Below, piece by piece: positions 53,833 through 61,998 of a stretch of 64,000 bases of DNA. The stretch is taken from assembly GCA_017962445.1 (NCBI GenBank), contig JAGCVI010000018.1, forward strand, positions 62,001 to 126,000, in the 5' to 3' direction. Made by a program: the position numbers and the translations under genes. The notes below the pieces were generated by a model that was given only the letters and a program-made list of their open reading frames with translations, was not told the DNA's origin and ran no database searches. This DNA is from Bacteroidales bacterium (GTDB taxonomy: Bacteria; Bacteroidota; Bacteroidia; Bacteroidales; P3). The first letter of the stretch is position 1. Every line of letters starts with the position of its first letter.

Positions 53833-54831
53833 TTATTGGTCAAGTACCAAGCGAAAGCCTAAGGAGTGGGAACCTTTTTCTTCACTTTCACCTCTATCAT
53901 ACCTTCGATTGCGATACGACACACGACATTTTTCTGCTTCACAATCCCAGCAACCACCACGCACCACGTAGTCGTAGCTATATTTTTTATAGCCTTCTGG
54001 ATTTGTCACTTGATAGCTTGAGTATTCTACATACACATCATTGCACCATTCTGCCACATTACCACTCATATCGTATAAACCAAGTTCGTTTGCTTTCTTG
54101 CTTTTGACAGGACTTGTTTTTCCTGGACTATTGTTCCAATACCACGCCACTTCATTGATATCATTACTGCCACTATACTTATTTCCTTCACTATTTTTGC
54201 CGCCTCGTGCAGCATACTCCCATTCTGCCTCGGTAGGCAAACGAAACTTGAGTCCTGTCTTTTCATTAAGTTTTCTGATAAACTGTGAAATATCATAACG
54301 ATTGATATAATAGACAGGGTAATCGTCACCAAGACCATATCCTACCGTCCATCTATACGGTTTACTTTCCATCACTTCACACCATAATGCCTGGGTTACT
54401 TCCGTCTCACCTATATAGTAGCCACTCAACATCACTCCGTGTGATGGTTTTTCATCATCATTACAATCATTACCTTGCTCAGAAGTACAACCCATAGTGA
54501 AGGCACCACCTTCAACGTATACCATCGTAAAACTAACCTTGTTTACTTTGATAGTACGGCTTTTTGGCGAAGGTTGAGGTTGATCTTCTATTTTAGATTC
54601 TCTGCATTTGTTAATTTTTAATTCAAGGTTTTTATCTCGAGGACACTTGTACTCATTTAAATATATTGAATAGTAAAATTTTTTTACTTGCATGCAGTTG
54701 CCCCCGTTCAAAGCCTCCTCCATGTTGTTCTTGGCATTGTTACACTTGTCGTTCTGCGCTTGCAGCGGCAATACAGCCACCGCAAGGAACACAAGAAGCA
54801 GAACACTATGAATCAATGTATTTCTCTTCAT
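53833..54831 (-). CDS. Secreted SUMF1/C-type-lectin-fold protein (tandem copy 4)
   Basis: 332 residues: signal peptide (LIHSVLLLVFLAVAVLPLQAQ), helical module (NNAKNNMEEALNGGNCMQVKKFY), short linker, FGE-type domain. It is the most diverged copy: the codon usage is more AT-rich, RGGSW is RGGCW, and the C-terminal loop is longer (RYDRGESEEKGSHSLGFRLVLDQ). It reads GCWDCEAEKC, so it has two cysteines in the variable loop. The promoter lies at 54853-54882. Likely periplasmic or exported. Confidence 0.87.
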   Translation of the reverse strand: MKRNTLIHSVLLLVFLAVAVLPLQAQNDKCNNAKNNMEEALNGGNCMQVKKFYYSIYLNEYKCPRDKNLELKINKCRESKIEDQPQPSPKSRTIKVNKVSFTMVYVEGGAFTMGCTSEQGNDCNDDEKPSHGVMLSGYYIGETEVTQALWCEVMESKPYRWTVGYGLGDDYPVYYINRYDISQFIRKLNEKTGLKFRLPTEAEWEYAARGGKNSEGNKYSGSNDINEVAWYWNNSPGKTSPVKSKKANELGLYDMSGNVAEWCNDVYVEYSSYQVTNPEGYKKYSYDYVVRGGCWDCEAEKCRVSYRNRRYDRGESEEKGSHSLGFRLVLDQ

Positions 54832-54852
54832 AAAAACAATTTATTAAGATTG

Positions 54853-54882
54853 CAAATATACTCAAAAATATTGAATCACAAA
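54853..54882 (-). promoter_or_regulatory. Predicted promoter of SUMF1-fold gene copy 4
   Basis: TTTG (54879-54882) and TATATTTG (54853-54860) on the minus strand, 18 bases apart; start would be ~15 bases upstream of the ATG. Confidence 0.65.
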
Positions 54883-54976
54883 TCCTTCTTGCGAGAATAA
54901 TCCTGACAAAAAAAATGTGGATTTCTCCATTTTCTCCCAATGAATTTGCATTATCGTTTTTTTCCGAGAAGGCTTA

Positions 54977-55079
54977 GTAACGGCTCGGCTCCGCTTCTCG
55001 CCGTTTACAAGCCTTCTCTGTTAGGTTTCTCCCTTTTGACATAAACTACTGGACAAGGACCAGGCGGAAGCCCAAGTAG
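54977..55079. repeat. 103-bp duplicated block, copy B
   Basis: Exact copy of 49802-49904, here covering the 3' end of SUMF1-fold copy 5 and its downstream spacer. In this copy the hairpin is extended by GAAGGCTT (54968-54975)/AAGCCTTC on the outside, giving a longer stem. Confidence 0.9.
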
Positions 55080-56017
55080 GAGCCGCGGGGCAGGGGCAAG
55101 GCGAAGTCGTCGCTGCGAAACGACACACGGCAGAACCAAGCGCTGTCGAGCCAGCTTCCGCCACGATACACACGGCGCGAGCCAGTAGAAGGACCCTTAG
55201 GATTGGTCTGGCTTGCACTGCCATAACTGCCGTACCAGTCTTCACACCATTCATACACGTTGCCGCTCATGTCGTATAGTCCAAGTTCGTTGGGCTTCTT
55301 GGTCTTTACCGGTTGTGTCTTTTTTCCGCTGATGTCCCAATACCATGCCACATCTCCTATCGTATTGCTGCCACTGTACTTGTAGCCACGGCTCTTGTTG
55401 CCGCCCCGTGCAGCGTACTCCCACTCCGCCTCGGTAGGCAACCGAAACGTGCGCCCCGTCTTGCGATTCAGCTCGCTAATGAATGTCTGCACATCGTCCC
55501 AACTGACATTCTCAACCGGCAAATAATCTCCCTTGTAATAGCTCGGATTATAGCCCATCACAGCCTTCCACAACGCCTGCGTCACCTCCGTCTCACCTAT
55601 GCTGTAGCTGCTCAACGTCACCTGATGCGCCGGTTTTTCATCATAATCACATCCTCCCTGCTCCGAGGTGCAGCCCATCGTGAACGTACCTCCCTCAACA
55701 TAAACCATCTTGAAACTAACGCCGTTGACAGTTATGGTCTGGTCCTTGCTCGTGGGCTGTGTGGGTGGTGTCGGCTTTGGCTTTGGTTTGGGTGTATTAT
55801 CCTTACCACAATTGGCTATCTTCAATTCAATGTTCTTGTCGCGTGGACACTTATATTCCTTTAAATATATGGAATTATAGAAGGATTCGACTTGCTTGCA
55901 GTTGCCCACTTTCAATGCCTCCTCCATGTTGTTCTTGGCATTGTTACACTTGTCGTTCTGCGCCCGCAATGGCAGAATAGCAACAATCATTATTACTGTA
56001 ATCAATAATTTCTTCAT
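55046..56017 (-). CDS. Secreted SUMF1/C-type-lectin-fold protein (tandem copy 5)
   Basis: 323 residues: signal peptide (LLITVIMIVAILPLRAQ), helical module (NNAKNNMEEALKVGNCKQVESFYNSIY) nearly identical to copy 3, Pro/Lys linker, and the FGE-type domain nearly identical to copy 1 up to RGGSW. After that the loop differs strongly (LDSAWF-CRVSF-RSDDFALPLP) before GFRLVLVQ. The chimeric likeness to copies 3 and 1 suggests recombination among paralogues. It stands next to kinase copy 2, just as copy 1 stands next to kinase copy 1. Confidence 0.88.
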   Translation of the reverse strand: MKKLLITVIMIVAILPLRAQNDKCNNAKNNMEEALKVGNCKQVESFYNSIYLKEYKCPRDKNIELKIANCGKDNTPKPKPKPTPPTQPTSKDQTITVNGVSFKMVYVEGGTFTMGCTSEQGGCDYDEKPAHQVTLSSYSIGETEVTQALWKAVMGYNPSYYKGDYLPVENVSWDDVQTFISELNRKTGRTFRLPTEAEWEYAARGGNKSRGYKYSGSNTIGDVAWYWDISGKKTQPVKTKKPNELGLYDMSGNVYEWCEDWYGSYGSASQTNPKGPSTGSRRVYRGGSWLDSAWFCRVSFRSDDFALPLPRGSYLGFRLVLVQ

Positions 56018-56103
56018 GTAGTTTTTTTTTGAATATGCAGATTCCTATATAACACTGTTTTATTATCATTTCTAAACTGGTGAGCAGAGACCCTTTAGCC
56101 ACA

Positions 56104-57465
56104 TCATTTCCATGCTGTGCGGTTCCCGTTGGCAGGTGGATTGCTCCTCCTCTTCAACATGTCGAGTTCTCTCTGCAGTATACTAATTTTGCTTTTCAGG
56201 TTGATGACACTTTCGGTCAACACATTGACACGATCGTTTTTTTCCTTGAGCGCCACAAGCAATTCAGACTCTTTGGCTTTTGATTTTTTCAACTGCGAGA
56301 ACAGGTCTTCGAGATTTCTTGTAAGAGCCCTCTTGTCCTTTTCCAATCTTACTATCCTTTTCTTCAAGTCATTCAATTCATCTATTGTGGATGGTGAGAC
56401 AATCGTATCTGGCTTATGGACAGGAACTGTGACAGGGGCAACAGCAGGTGCAGGTTCATGGACAGGAACTGTGACAGGGGCGACAACAGATGCGGGAACC
56501 TGTGAGGCTTGCTTCATATTGCCAAGCACTTCCTGATACAGCTCGTAGCCATCGGCGTAGCGGTCGGCAGGATTTTTAGCGAGGCAACGCATGGTCATAT
56601 CGACAAGCCACTTAGGAGCGTCGTCGCGGTGTATGACTGGTGGCTGGTCATCGCGATGGGCCTTGAAGACACGGAATATTTCTTCGTCGGACAACACTTT
56701 GGCATCGCTGCGTACCGGGAACGGCGGCCTGCCTGTCAACATGGCGTAGAGTACACATCCGAAGCTGTAGATGTCGTCCTGCGGTGTGGGGTCAAGACCC
56801 TTTGACCGCTCCGGCGACTTGAACTCGATGGCGCCCTGCTTCTTGCGGCTGCTTCCCACCACATCGGTATTGCCGTCCACTGCCAAGCCGAAATCGAGAA
56901 GTATATAGGTGCCATCGCTGCGACGCATGATATTGCCTGTGTGTATGTCGTTGTGGATAACACGATACTTTTCTATCAAACAGCGCTCCACTTCTGAAGT
57001 TATCAGCGGCGAGCCGTCGTCGGCATCGTCAAGGTTGTCACTCTCGCGGTCGTAGCACACCTTGTAGATGTCGTGGTGACAGTAAGCCAATGCTGAGCCT
57101 ATTTCGCGGAGCATACGCAGGGTCTCGTCGATAGGGACCTTGCCTCCGTATTGCTCTATCAGCTTGCGAAGGTCGATGCCGTCGACCCAGTCCATCTCGA
57201 CAAATGCGCGACCCGCCACATGACGAGGCTGGTACATTCTGACGATATTGTTGTGGCAGCCGTTGCCGAGGCGCAGCAACAAACGGCACTCATGCAGGAA
57301 GCTCTGATAAATCTTGTCGCTCTCCTTCTCCACATGGGCGTTGAGCACACGGATGGCACGAATGTAGCCGTACTTGACGTTCTTTGCCTTGTACACCGTA
57401 GCATAACCGCCCTCGCCAAGCTCTTTCAGCAGAAGATATTCGTCGCCTAATTTATCGTATTGCAT
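56104..57465 (-). CDS. Ser/Thr protein kinase with coiled-coil tail (copy 2)
   Basis: 453 residues. The first ~310 are nearly the same as kinase copy 1: GEGGYATVYKAK, Arg at the beta-3 lysine position (YIRAIRVLN), the insertion before VIHNDIHTGN, DFG and SPER. After that it diverges: a Pro/Val-rich linker with two APVTVPVH units, then a coiled coil (~350-440) and a short tail. There is no membrane helix, so unlike copy 1 it is cytosolic unless held by a partner. It is 48 bases downstream of the SEDS-PBP fusion on the same strand, the likely substrate or partner in analogy to PknA/PknB. Confidence 0.93.
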   Translation of the reverse strand: MQYDKLGDEYLLLKELGEGGYATVYKAKNVKYGYIRAIRVLNAHVEKESDKIYQSFLHECRLLLRLGNGCHNNIVRMYQPRHVAGRAFVEMDWVDGIDLRKLIEQYGGKVPIDETLRMLREIGSALAYCHHDIYKVCYDRESDNLDDADDGSPLITSEVERCLIEKYRVIHNDIHTGNIMRRSDGTYILLDFGLAVDGNTDVVGSSRKKQGAIEFKSPERSKGLDPTPQDDIYSFGCVLYAMLTGRPPFPVRSDAKVLSDEEIFRVFKAHRDDQPPVIHRDDAPKWLVDMTMRCLAKNPADRYADGYELYQEVLGNMKQASQVPASVVAPVTVPVHEPAPAVAPVTVPVHKPDTIVSPSTIDELNDLKKRIVRLEKDKRALTRNLEDLFSQLKKSKAKESELLVALKEKNDRVNVLTESVINLKSKISILQRELDMLKRRSNPPANGNRTAWK

Positions 57466-57513
57466 AACCTTATTTTTTCATTATACCATAGCAACTACAC
57501 AATACCATCAATT

Positions 57514-60500
57514 TCATTGTTTATAGTATTCCAATTCTCTAAGCACTTTCAATACCGCATCGCGACTGAACGCCATTGCCAGTCCCGAGCCTTCGTCGTT
57601 CAGACGTTCCATGCGAACAGCCACAGCCAAAGAATGCTTTTCGTTGTAGCCAGGCACATTACATCCGTCAACATAGAAGATAAACCAGCCGTCGTTTATT
57701 TTCCGACCCTTGACAAGATCACGTTCAGGCGTACCTGTCTTGCCACCGACAGCATCGTCAGAGATGGCATTAACCGAAACACCGTTTTCTTTGTTACCAT
57801 GCAGCGACATAGTATGCATATAGCCTTTCAAAAGAGATGCCTCTTTGCTACCGACAATAGGTATACCCTCTTCGTATGGGTCGTTAAGGCAGAAACGAGT
57901 CTTAGGCATCACACCGCCGTTGGCAACCACCGACACCACACGCGCCATGCTGAGCGGAGTAGCAGAGAGCGTTCCCTGTCCCCATGCCCACATCCATTCT
58001 CTCTTACCCAAGGATTCTGGCTTGATGTCACGTGTGGACATATACTTCTTGTATTCGGCAATGCCGACACTATGTTTTTCGCTGACTATACCTTTCCAAA
58101 AAGAGCGTCTTCTACCGAGCATAGGCGAGTAACGGAAAAAGTAGGGCGTTATGCTTTCTATCTTGTCATCATATCCAAGCATGACTCCAACAGAAGCATA
58201 GATGCTGTCGAGATTGGAATAGAGGTCCAGTTGGTTCATCAGGTTGACGAAATAGCAGTTGGAAGAATATGCTATTGCACGTTCCATGGTTACGACACCT
58301 TGAGGCTCTTTGATTATTCCGTTTTTCACTTCGATATACTCTTTATCGTACATCTTATATTTATTTTCAGATGCCTTCAATCCATATTTCTGAAGGCCCG
58401 CCAAGGCTGTCATCACCTTGGCTGTTGAGCCTGGCATGGTGGGATAGACAAGACCAAGGTCTCGGTCAGTGTAGGCATGTCTCAAATTCTTGTCCTTGTA
58501 AAAGTTTTCATCGGAGTGAAGGCGTACGGTATCCTTGTTTACAGGAGGGTAGACGGCCGAGGCCAGCATGTCGCCTCTCTCGGCGTCAAGCACCACAACC
58601 GAAACACGCAGCAGGTTCTTGTTTTTGTATATATTCTTATTTTCCCTTTGGATATAGTCAATTATTTCATCCTGCAAACGGCATTGCAGTTTGGCATCGA
58701 GTGTCAGATAAAGATCCTGAGGATTGATGAATCGCGATTTGCGGTTGTTGACTTTTTCTATCCTGCCGCTGCGACGACCTGCTTTCAGGAGTGGCAGCAA
58801 GGCGCTGTAGTCGCGCAGCACCACCTGTTCTGAATAGAGTTCGACAGGAGGCTGGTAGCGGTCGGCGACGTAGCGACTGGACATCACATCGATTTTCACA
58901 GGTTTGGTGTGGGCGCTGTCGGCATAGAGCACATTGTCGAAGCCTCGCAGATAAGACATGTGCTGCCATTCGGCCATATAGCCAAGATTGGTTGACGAGA
59001 CGGCAGTGCCAGGATTGGCATCGCCCACCATAAACAACAGGCGGTCGCCCAAGGGATAGTAGCGACGTGTGCGGTGGGAACGCAAATTCTGCAATTCCTG
59101 TTCGCTGACACCCATTTCGACATAATTCTTGTAATTGATACTGTCGAGCGTGCTTGTGGCCAGCAGTATGCCGTTGCGGTCGTAGATATTGCCAGCCTGC
59201 AAAGCCCACTGGATATCGTTGATACGAGGATTGTACTGCACCAAGTTTTCGCCAGTCACCGAAGTGACATACAAAGGCCGTATCAACGTGTCGTTGCGCT
59301 TGAACACCATGGTGCGGACAAAGACAAAAAGCACAAACATCGAAAGGGCAAACCATGCCAAGCGCGTCACCGCCACCGGAGCGCCATAGGGGCGGAATAG
59401 GTTGTCGGCGGCACGGTCGGCGGCATTGTCTTCGCGTGGGGCGAAGGTGTGCGCCTCGACACTGAGCACAAGTCCGAAAGCCATCAGTGTCATTATCATG
59501 CTCACACGCCCGTAGCTCAAAAGCGGCACAGCGACGCCAGTCAACGGGATGACACCAGTACTGCCAAGTGCTATGACAGTGAACTGCACGGCAGTGACAA
59601 CAGCGATGCCGAGACAAACAAAGAAGGCGAAATGGTTGCGAGAGCGGTAGCCCACAGCAACGGTATGGTGAAGTATTGCCAGAAGCAGCATCACGACAAC
59701 AAGCAGTCCAAGCCAGCCCATCTGTTCGCCAAGGCTGGAAAGCACCATGTCGGTATGGAACGCAGGGATATAATTCGGCGAGCCATTACCGAAACCCTGT
59801 CCAAACAAGCCCCCCGAGGCAAGACCCCAGAGGCCTTCGGCCACCTGGCTGTTGGCCACGGGATGGAGATCGGCACCGTCGAGGCCAAGCTCGCCCCACG
59901 GATTGGAACACATGTCGCTGCGCATGGCGAAACGCTCGCCGATGCTGCCCGGCAAGTTACGGGCGAAGACAAAGACAGAGATGACGGCGTTGGCCATCAT
60001 AGGCGACTCGATAATCTGACGTTTGGTGACAACCCACCATATAATCCACAACACAAACCACAAGATTGCAAAGAGGCCTGCAGAATAGACCTTGCCGCCG
60101 ATCCACACGACAAGCAGAAATGAGAGCACACCGACAAAAAGAAGGAAGATGTCGCTCCTTATAGCACTCGACATAAAGCTACGCTCAGCACCACCCCAAC
60201 TGCCTTTAGACTTGATGACAGAATAGATGACTATGAACGAGAAAAGGAGCACAAGGCCAGGTCCCATATCGCCCAAAACAAGGTATATCAACAACATGCA
60301 GAACAAGGCAATGAAAATGCCCGACACATGACGTAGCTTGTTCCAAGTAAGGGAGATATTACCCTCGGAGGAATAGCCGACAAGGCTGTCTGCCTTGCGG
60401 CAGAACCACGCCGACATGAAGAACACTATCAGGTACTTGGCTATCTCGCTCGGCTGGAATGTCAGCGGACCGATTTTAAGATTGACTCCCATGCCGCCGA

Positions 60501-61758
60501 CACTGCGTCCCAGAGGTGAGAACAGCAGGAGTGTGAGCAGCAAAGCTATCAAATAATAACCCAGGCCTTTGCTTTTGAGCATTGTGCCGACACGGTCGAA
60601 CCACGGGCTGCGGAAGAACATCTTCAAATCGACGAACTGCAGCACCGCCATGGCAACAACACCAGCGACAACACCTTTTAGATAGTCGACAGCTATAAGA
60701 TTGTCGACCAACGGGTCGTTGAACGAAAACATGCCAAGCAGACCGATGCCCGTAACACCCATGAAAGCCGCCACAGGCCAGTAGACAGCCTCCTTGCGGC
60801 GACGCAGCCACATCACACCGCACAAAGCGAACCAGCTTACGAGGAACAGCACCGCCGACCTCGAGACAAGCCCTTTCCACTGGTTCGGAGTGCGAAGGGT
60901 GAAAGAGTGGTCGTCGCGGATGACACGAAGTGTGGCATCGTCGAAGATGGAAACACGCAACGGCTGCTGATGGAATGTAAAATGCAGATTGCCATAGCTC
61001 TTTTTGAAAAACGACATCAACCGGTCTTTCAAACCCGACGGAGCGTTAGCTGTACGTCCCAATGTGCCACCGGTGGTGCCTTGCGAACGACCGTACTCAT
61101 AGCCTTCACGCACAGGCAACACGCTGTAAGAGGCCGCAGTGTCGAGCCCCACAAACGAGGCCTCGCCCTGGGCGGACGTTATGGCGATGGCGACGACAGT
61201 GCTTTGCGGCAAAGCGTTGGAATCGAAGGTGTGCAGGCAAAGGTTGACCGATACACCTGCAACGGCAGCGTCCTTATCCATGACACGCACAGAGATGCTT
61301 CCATTGCCCGATGCCAGATTGACCTTCGAAGATGAGTCGCACAAAACCGAGTCGGATATGAAATCGAAGTCCGAAACGACACTCCTCGCCTTGCTGGCCA
61401 TAGCAGTGAGTTTGCTACGATTACTATCCAGCCCTTCCAATATTGAAACCGGCAGCTTCCAGCTGTTCATCCGAAGGCTGTAGAGTGACGCCAAATCGCG
61501 GCCGGGGCCTTTTAAAGAATCGGAAAGGAATTTCGCCACAAGCCTGGCATCGGCAGTGTCGGAAAAATAATTCCTGTTGAGCAGAACACTCTCAATGTCA
61601 CGTGCCTCGACATTGCGGTCCAGATTGACAGAGAGGTAACTTTTATAGTCCTCCTCAACATCTGAGAAATCAGCACGATAGGCACGAACCAACCTGGCGC
61701 ACAGCAAAATGAAGCATACGGTGACTATCAGTATTGAGAACTTGCGCAGAATTTTCAT
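57514..61758 (-). CDS. SEDS glycosyltransferase (FtsW/RodA) fused to class B penicillin-binding protein
   Basis: 1414 residues. One N-terminal membrane helix (~8-25) and a ~270-residue extracytoplasmic domain come first. Residues ~300-790 are a SEDS polymerase: LGRSVGGMGVNLKIGPLTFQP, GDMGPGLVLL, and FHTDMVLSSLGEQMG with Asp670 in the place of the conserved SEDS aspartate. Another helix (~810) precedes the PBP: dimerisation region (AGNIYDRNGILLA), then the transpeptidase with SxxK at Ser1111-Lys1114 (PGSTAKVMTAL), SxN at 1165-1167 (SSN) and KTG at Lys1340 (GGKTGTPE). Both polymerase and crosslinking sites look intact, so one chain could make and crosslink glycan strands. Normally the two are separate genes (ftsW-ftsI, rodA-pbp2). 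A TACTTTTG -7 box is at 61779-61786. Confidence 0.95.
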   Translation of the reverse strand: MKILRKFSILIVTVCFILLCARLVRAYRADFSDVEEDYKSYLSVNLDRNVEARDIESVLLNRNYFSDTADARLVAKFLSDSLKGPGRDLASLYSLRMNSWKLPVSILEGLDSNRSKLTAMASKARSVVSDFDFISDSVLCDSSSKVNLASGNGSISVRVMDKDAAVAGVSVNLCLHTFDSNALPQSTVVAIAITSAQGEASFVGLDTAASYSVLPVREGYEYGRSQGTTGGTLGRTANAPSGLKDRLMSFFKKSYGNLHFTFHQQPLRVSIFDDATLRVIRDDHSFTLRTPNQWKGLVSRSAVLFLVSWFALCGVMWLRRRKEAVYWPVAAFMGVTGIGLLGMFSFNDPLVDNLIAVDYLKGVVAGVVAMAVLQFVDLKMFFRSPWFDRVGTMLKSKGLGYYLIALLLTLLLFSPLGRSVGGMGVNLKIGPLTFQPSEIAKYLIVFFMSAWFCRKADSLVGYSSEGNISLTWNKLRHVSGIFIALFCMLLIYLVLGDMGPGLVLLFSFIVIYSVIKSKGSWGGAERSFMSSAIRSDIFLLFVGVLSFLLVVWIGGKVYSAGLFAILWFVLWIIWWVVTKRQIIESPMMANAVISVFVFARNLPGSIGERFAMRSDMCSNPWGELGLDGADLHPVANSQVAEGLWGLASGGLFGQGFGNGSPNYIPAFHTDMVLSSLGEQMGWLGLLVVVMLLLAILHHTVAVGYRSRNHFAFFVCLGIAVVTAVQFTVIALGSTGVIPLTGVAVPLLSYGRVSMIMTLMAFGLVLSVEAHTFAPREDNAADRAADNLFRPYGAPVAVTRLAWFALSMFVLFVFVRTMVFKRNDTLIRPLYVTSVTGENLVQYNPRINDIQWALQAGNIYDRNGILLATSTLDSINYKNYVEMGVSEQELQNLRSHRTRRYYPLGDRLLFMVGDANPGTAVSSTNLGYMAEWQHMSYLRGFDNVLYADSAHTKPVKIDVMSSRYVADRYQPPVELYSEQVVLRDYSALLPLLKAGRRSGRIEKVNNRKSRFINPQDLYLTLDAKLQCRLQDEIIDYIQRENKNIYKNKNLLRVSVVVLDAERGDMLASAVYPPVNKDTVRLHSDENFYKDKNLRHAYTDRDLGLVYPTMPGSTAKVMTALAGLQKYGLKASENKYKMYDKEYIEVKNGIIKEPQGVVTMERAIAYSSNCYFVNLMNQLDLYSNLDSIYASVGVMLGYDDKIESITPYFFRYSPMLGRRRSFWKGIVSEKHSVGIAEYKKYMSTRDIKPESLGKREWMWAWGQGTLSATPLSMARVVSVVANGGVMPKTRFCLNDPYEEGIPIVGSKEASLLKGYMHTMSLHGNKENGVSVNAISDDAVGGKTGTPERDLVKGRKINDGWFIFYVDGCNVPGYNEKHSLAVAVRMERLNDEGSGLAMAFSRDAVLKVLRELEYYKQ

Positions 61759-61778
61759 ATATTATTCAATTTGAGGTG

Positions 61779-61786
61779 CAAAAGTA
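61779..61786 (-). promoter_or_regulatory. Possible -7 element of the SEDS-PBP gene
   Basis: TACTTTTG on the minus strand, 21 bases upstream of the ATG; no exact -33 element at the usual distance. As the first gene of the minus run it needs a promoter here. Confidence 0.45.
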
Positions 61787-61957
61787 CACATTTTTTTATA
61801 AATGGTTACATTAAATATTATTGCATTATATAAAAGTCGCTGTAACAGCAATTTGCAGACAAAGACAACCTTGATTGGCGTCGTAATCATCTGAACTTGA
61901 AACGATATTCCTTAAAAAATAAAGGTTACATAACACAATAATATGAAGGCTTGTGAG

Positions 61958-61970
61958 TTATCAGTGATAA
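61958..61970. promoter_or_regulatory. 13-bp palindrome upstream of the Sel1-repeat gene
   Basis: TTATCAGTGATAA is a perfect palindrome about 29 bases before the ATG; possible operator in the divergent region between the SEDS-PBP and Sel1 genes. No regulator is known. Confidence 0.3.
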
Positions 61971-61998
61971 TTATATCAGAAACAACAAAAATCAAATA

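Noticed and set aside
49871-56017. SUMF1-fold proteins as true formylglycine-generating enzymes for sulfatases
   Set aside because: The paired catalytic cysteines of FGE are not present in copies 1, 2, 3 and 5 and no sulfatase gene is in the window; copy 4 has two cysteines but not in the expected context.
58667-59617. 316-codon Cys/Arg-rich minus-strand frame within the SEDS-PBP gene
   Set aside because: Out-of-frame shadow; composition is unlike any real protein.
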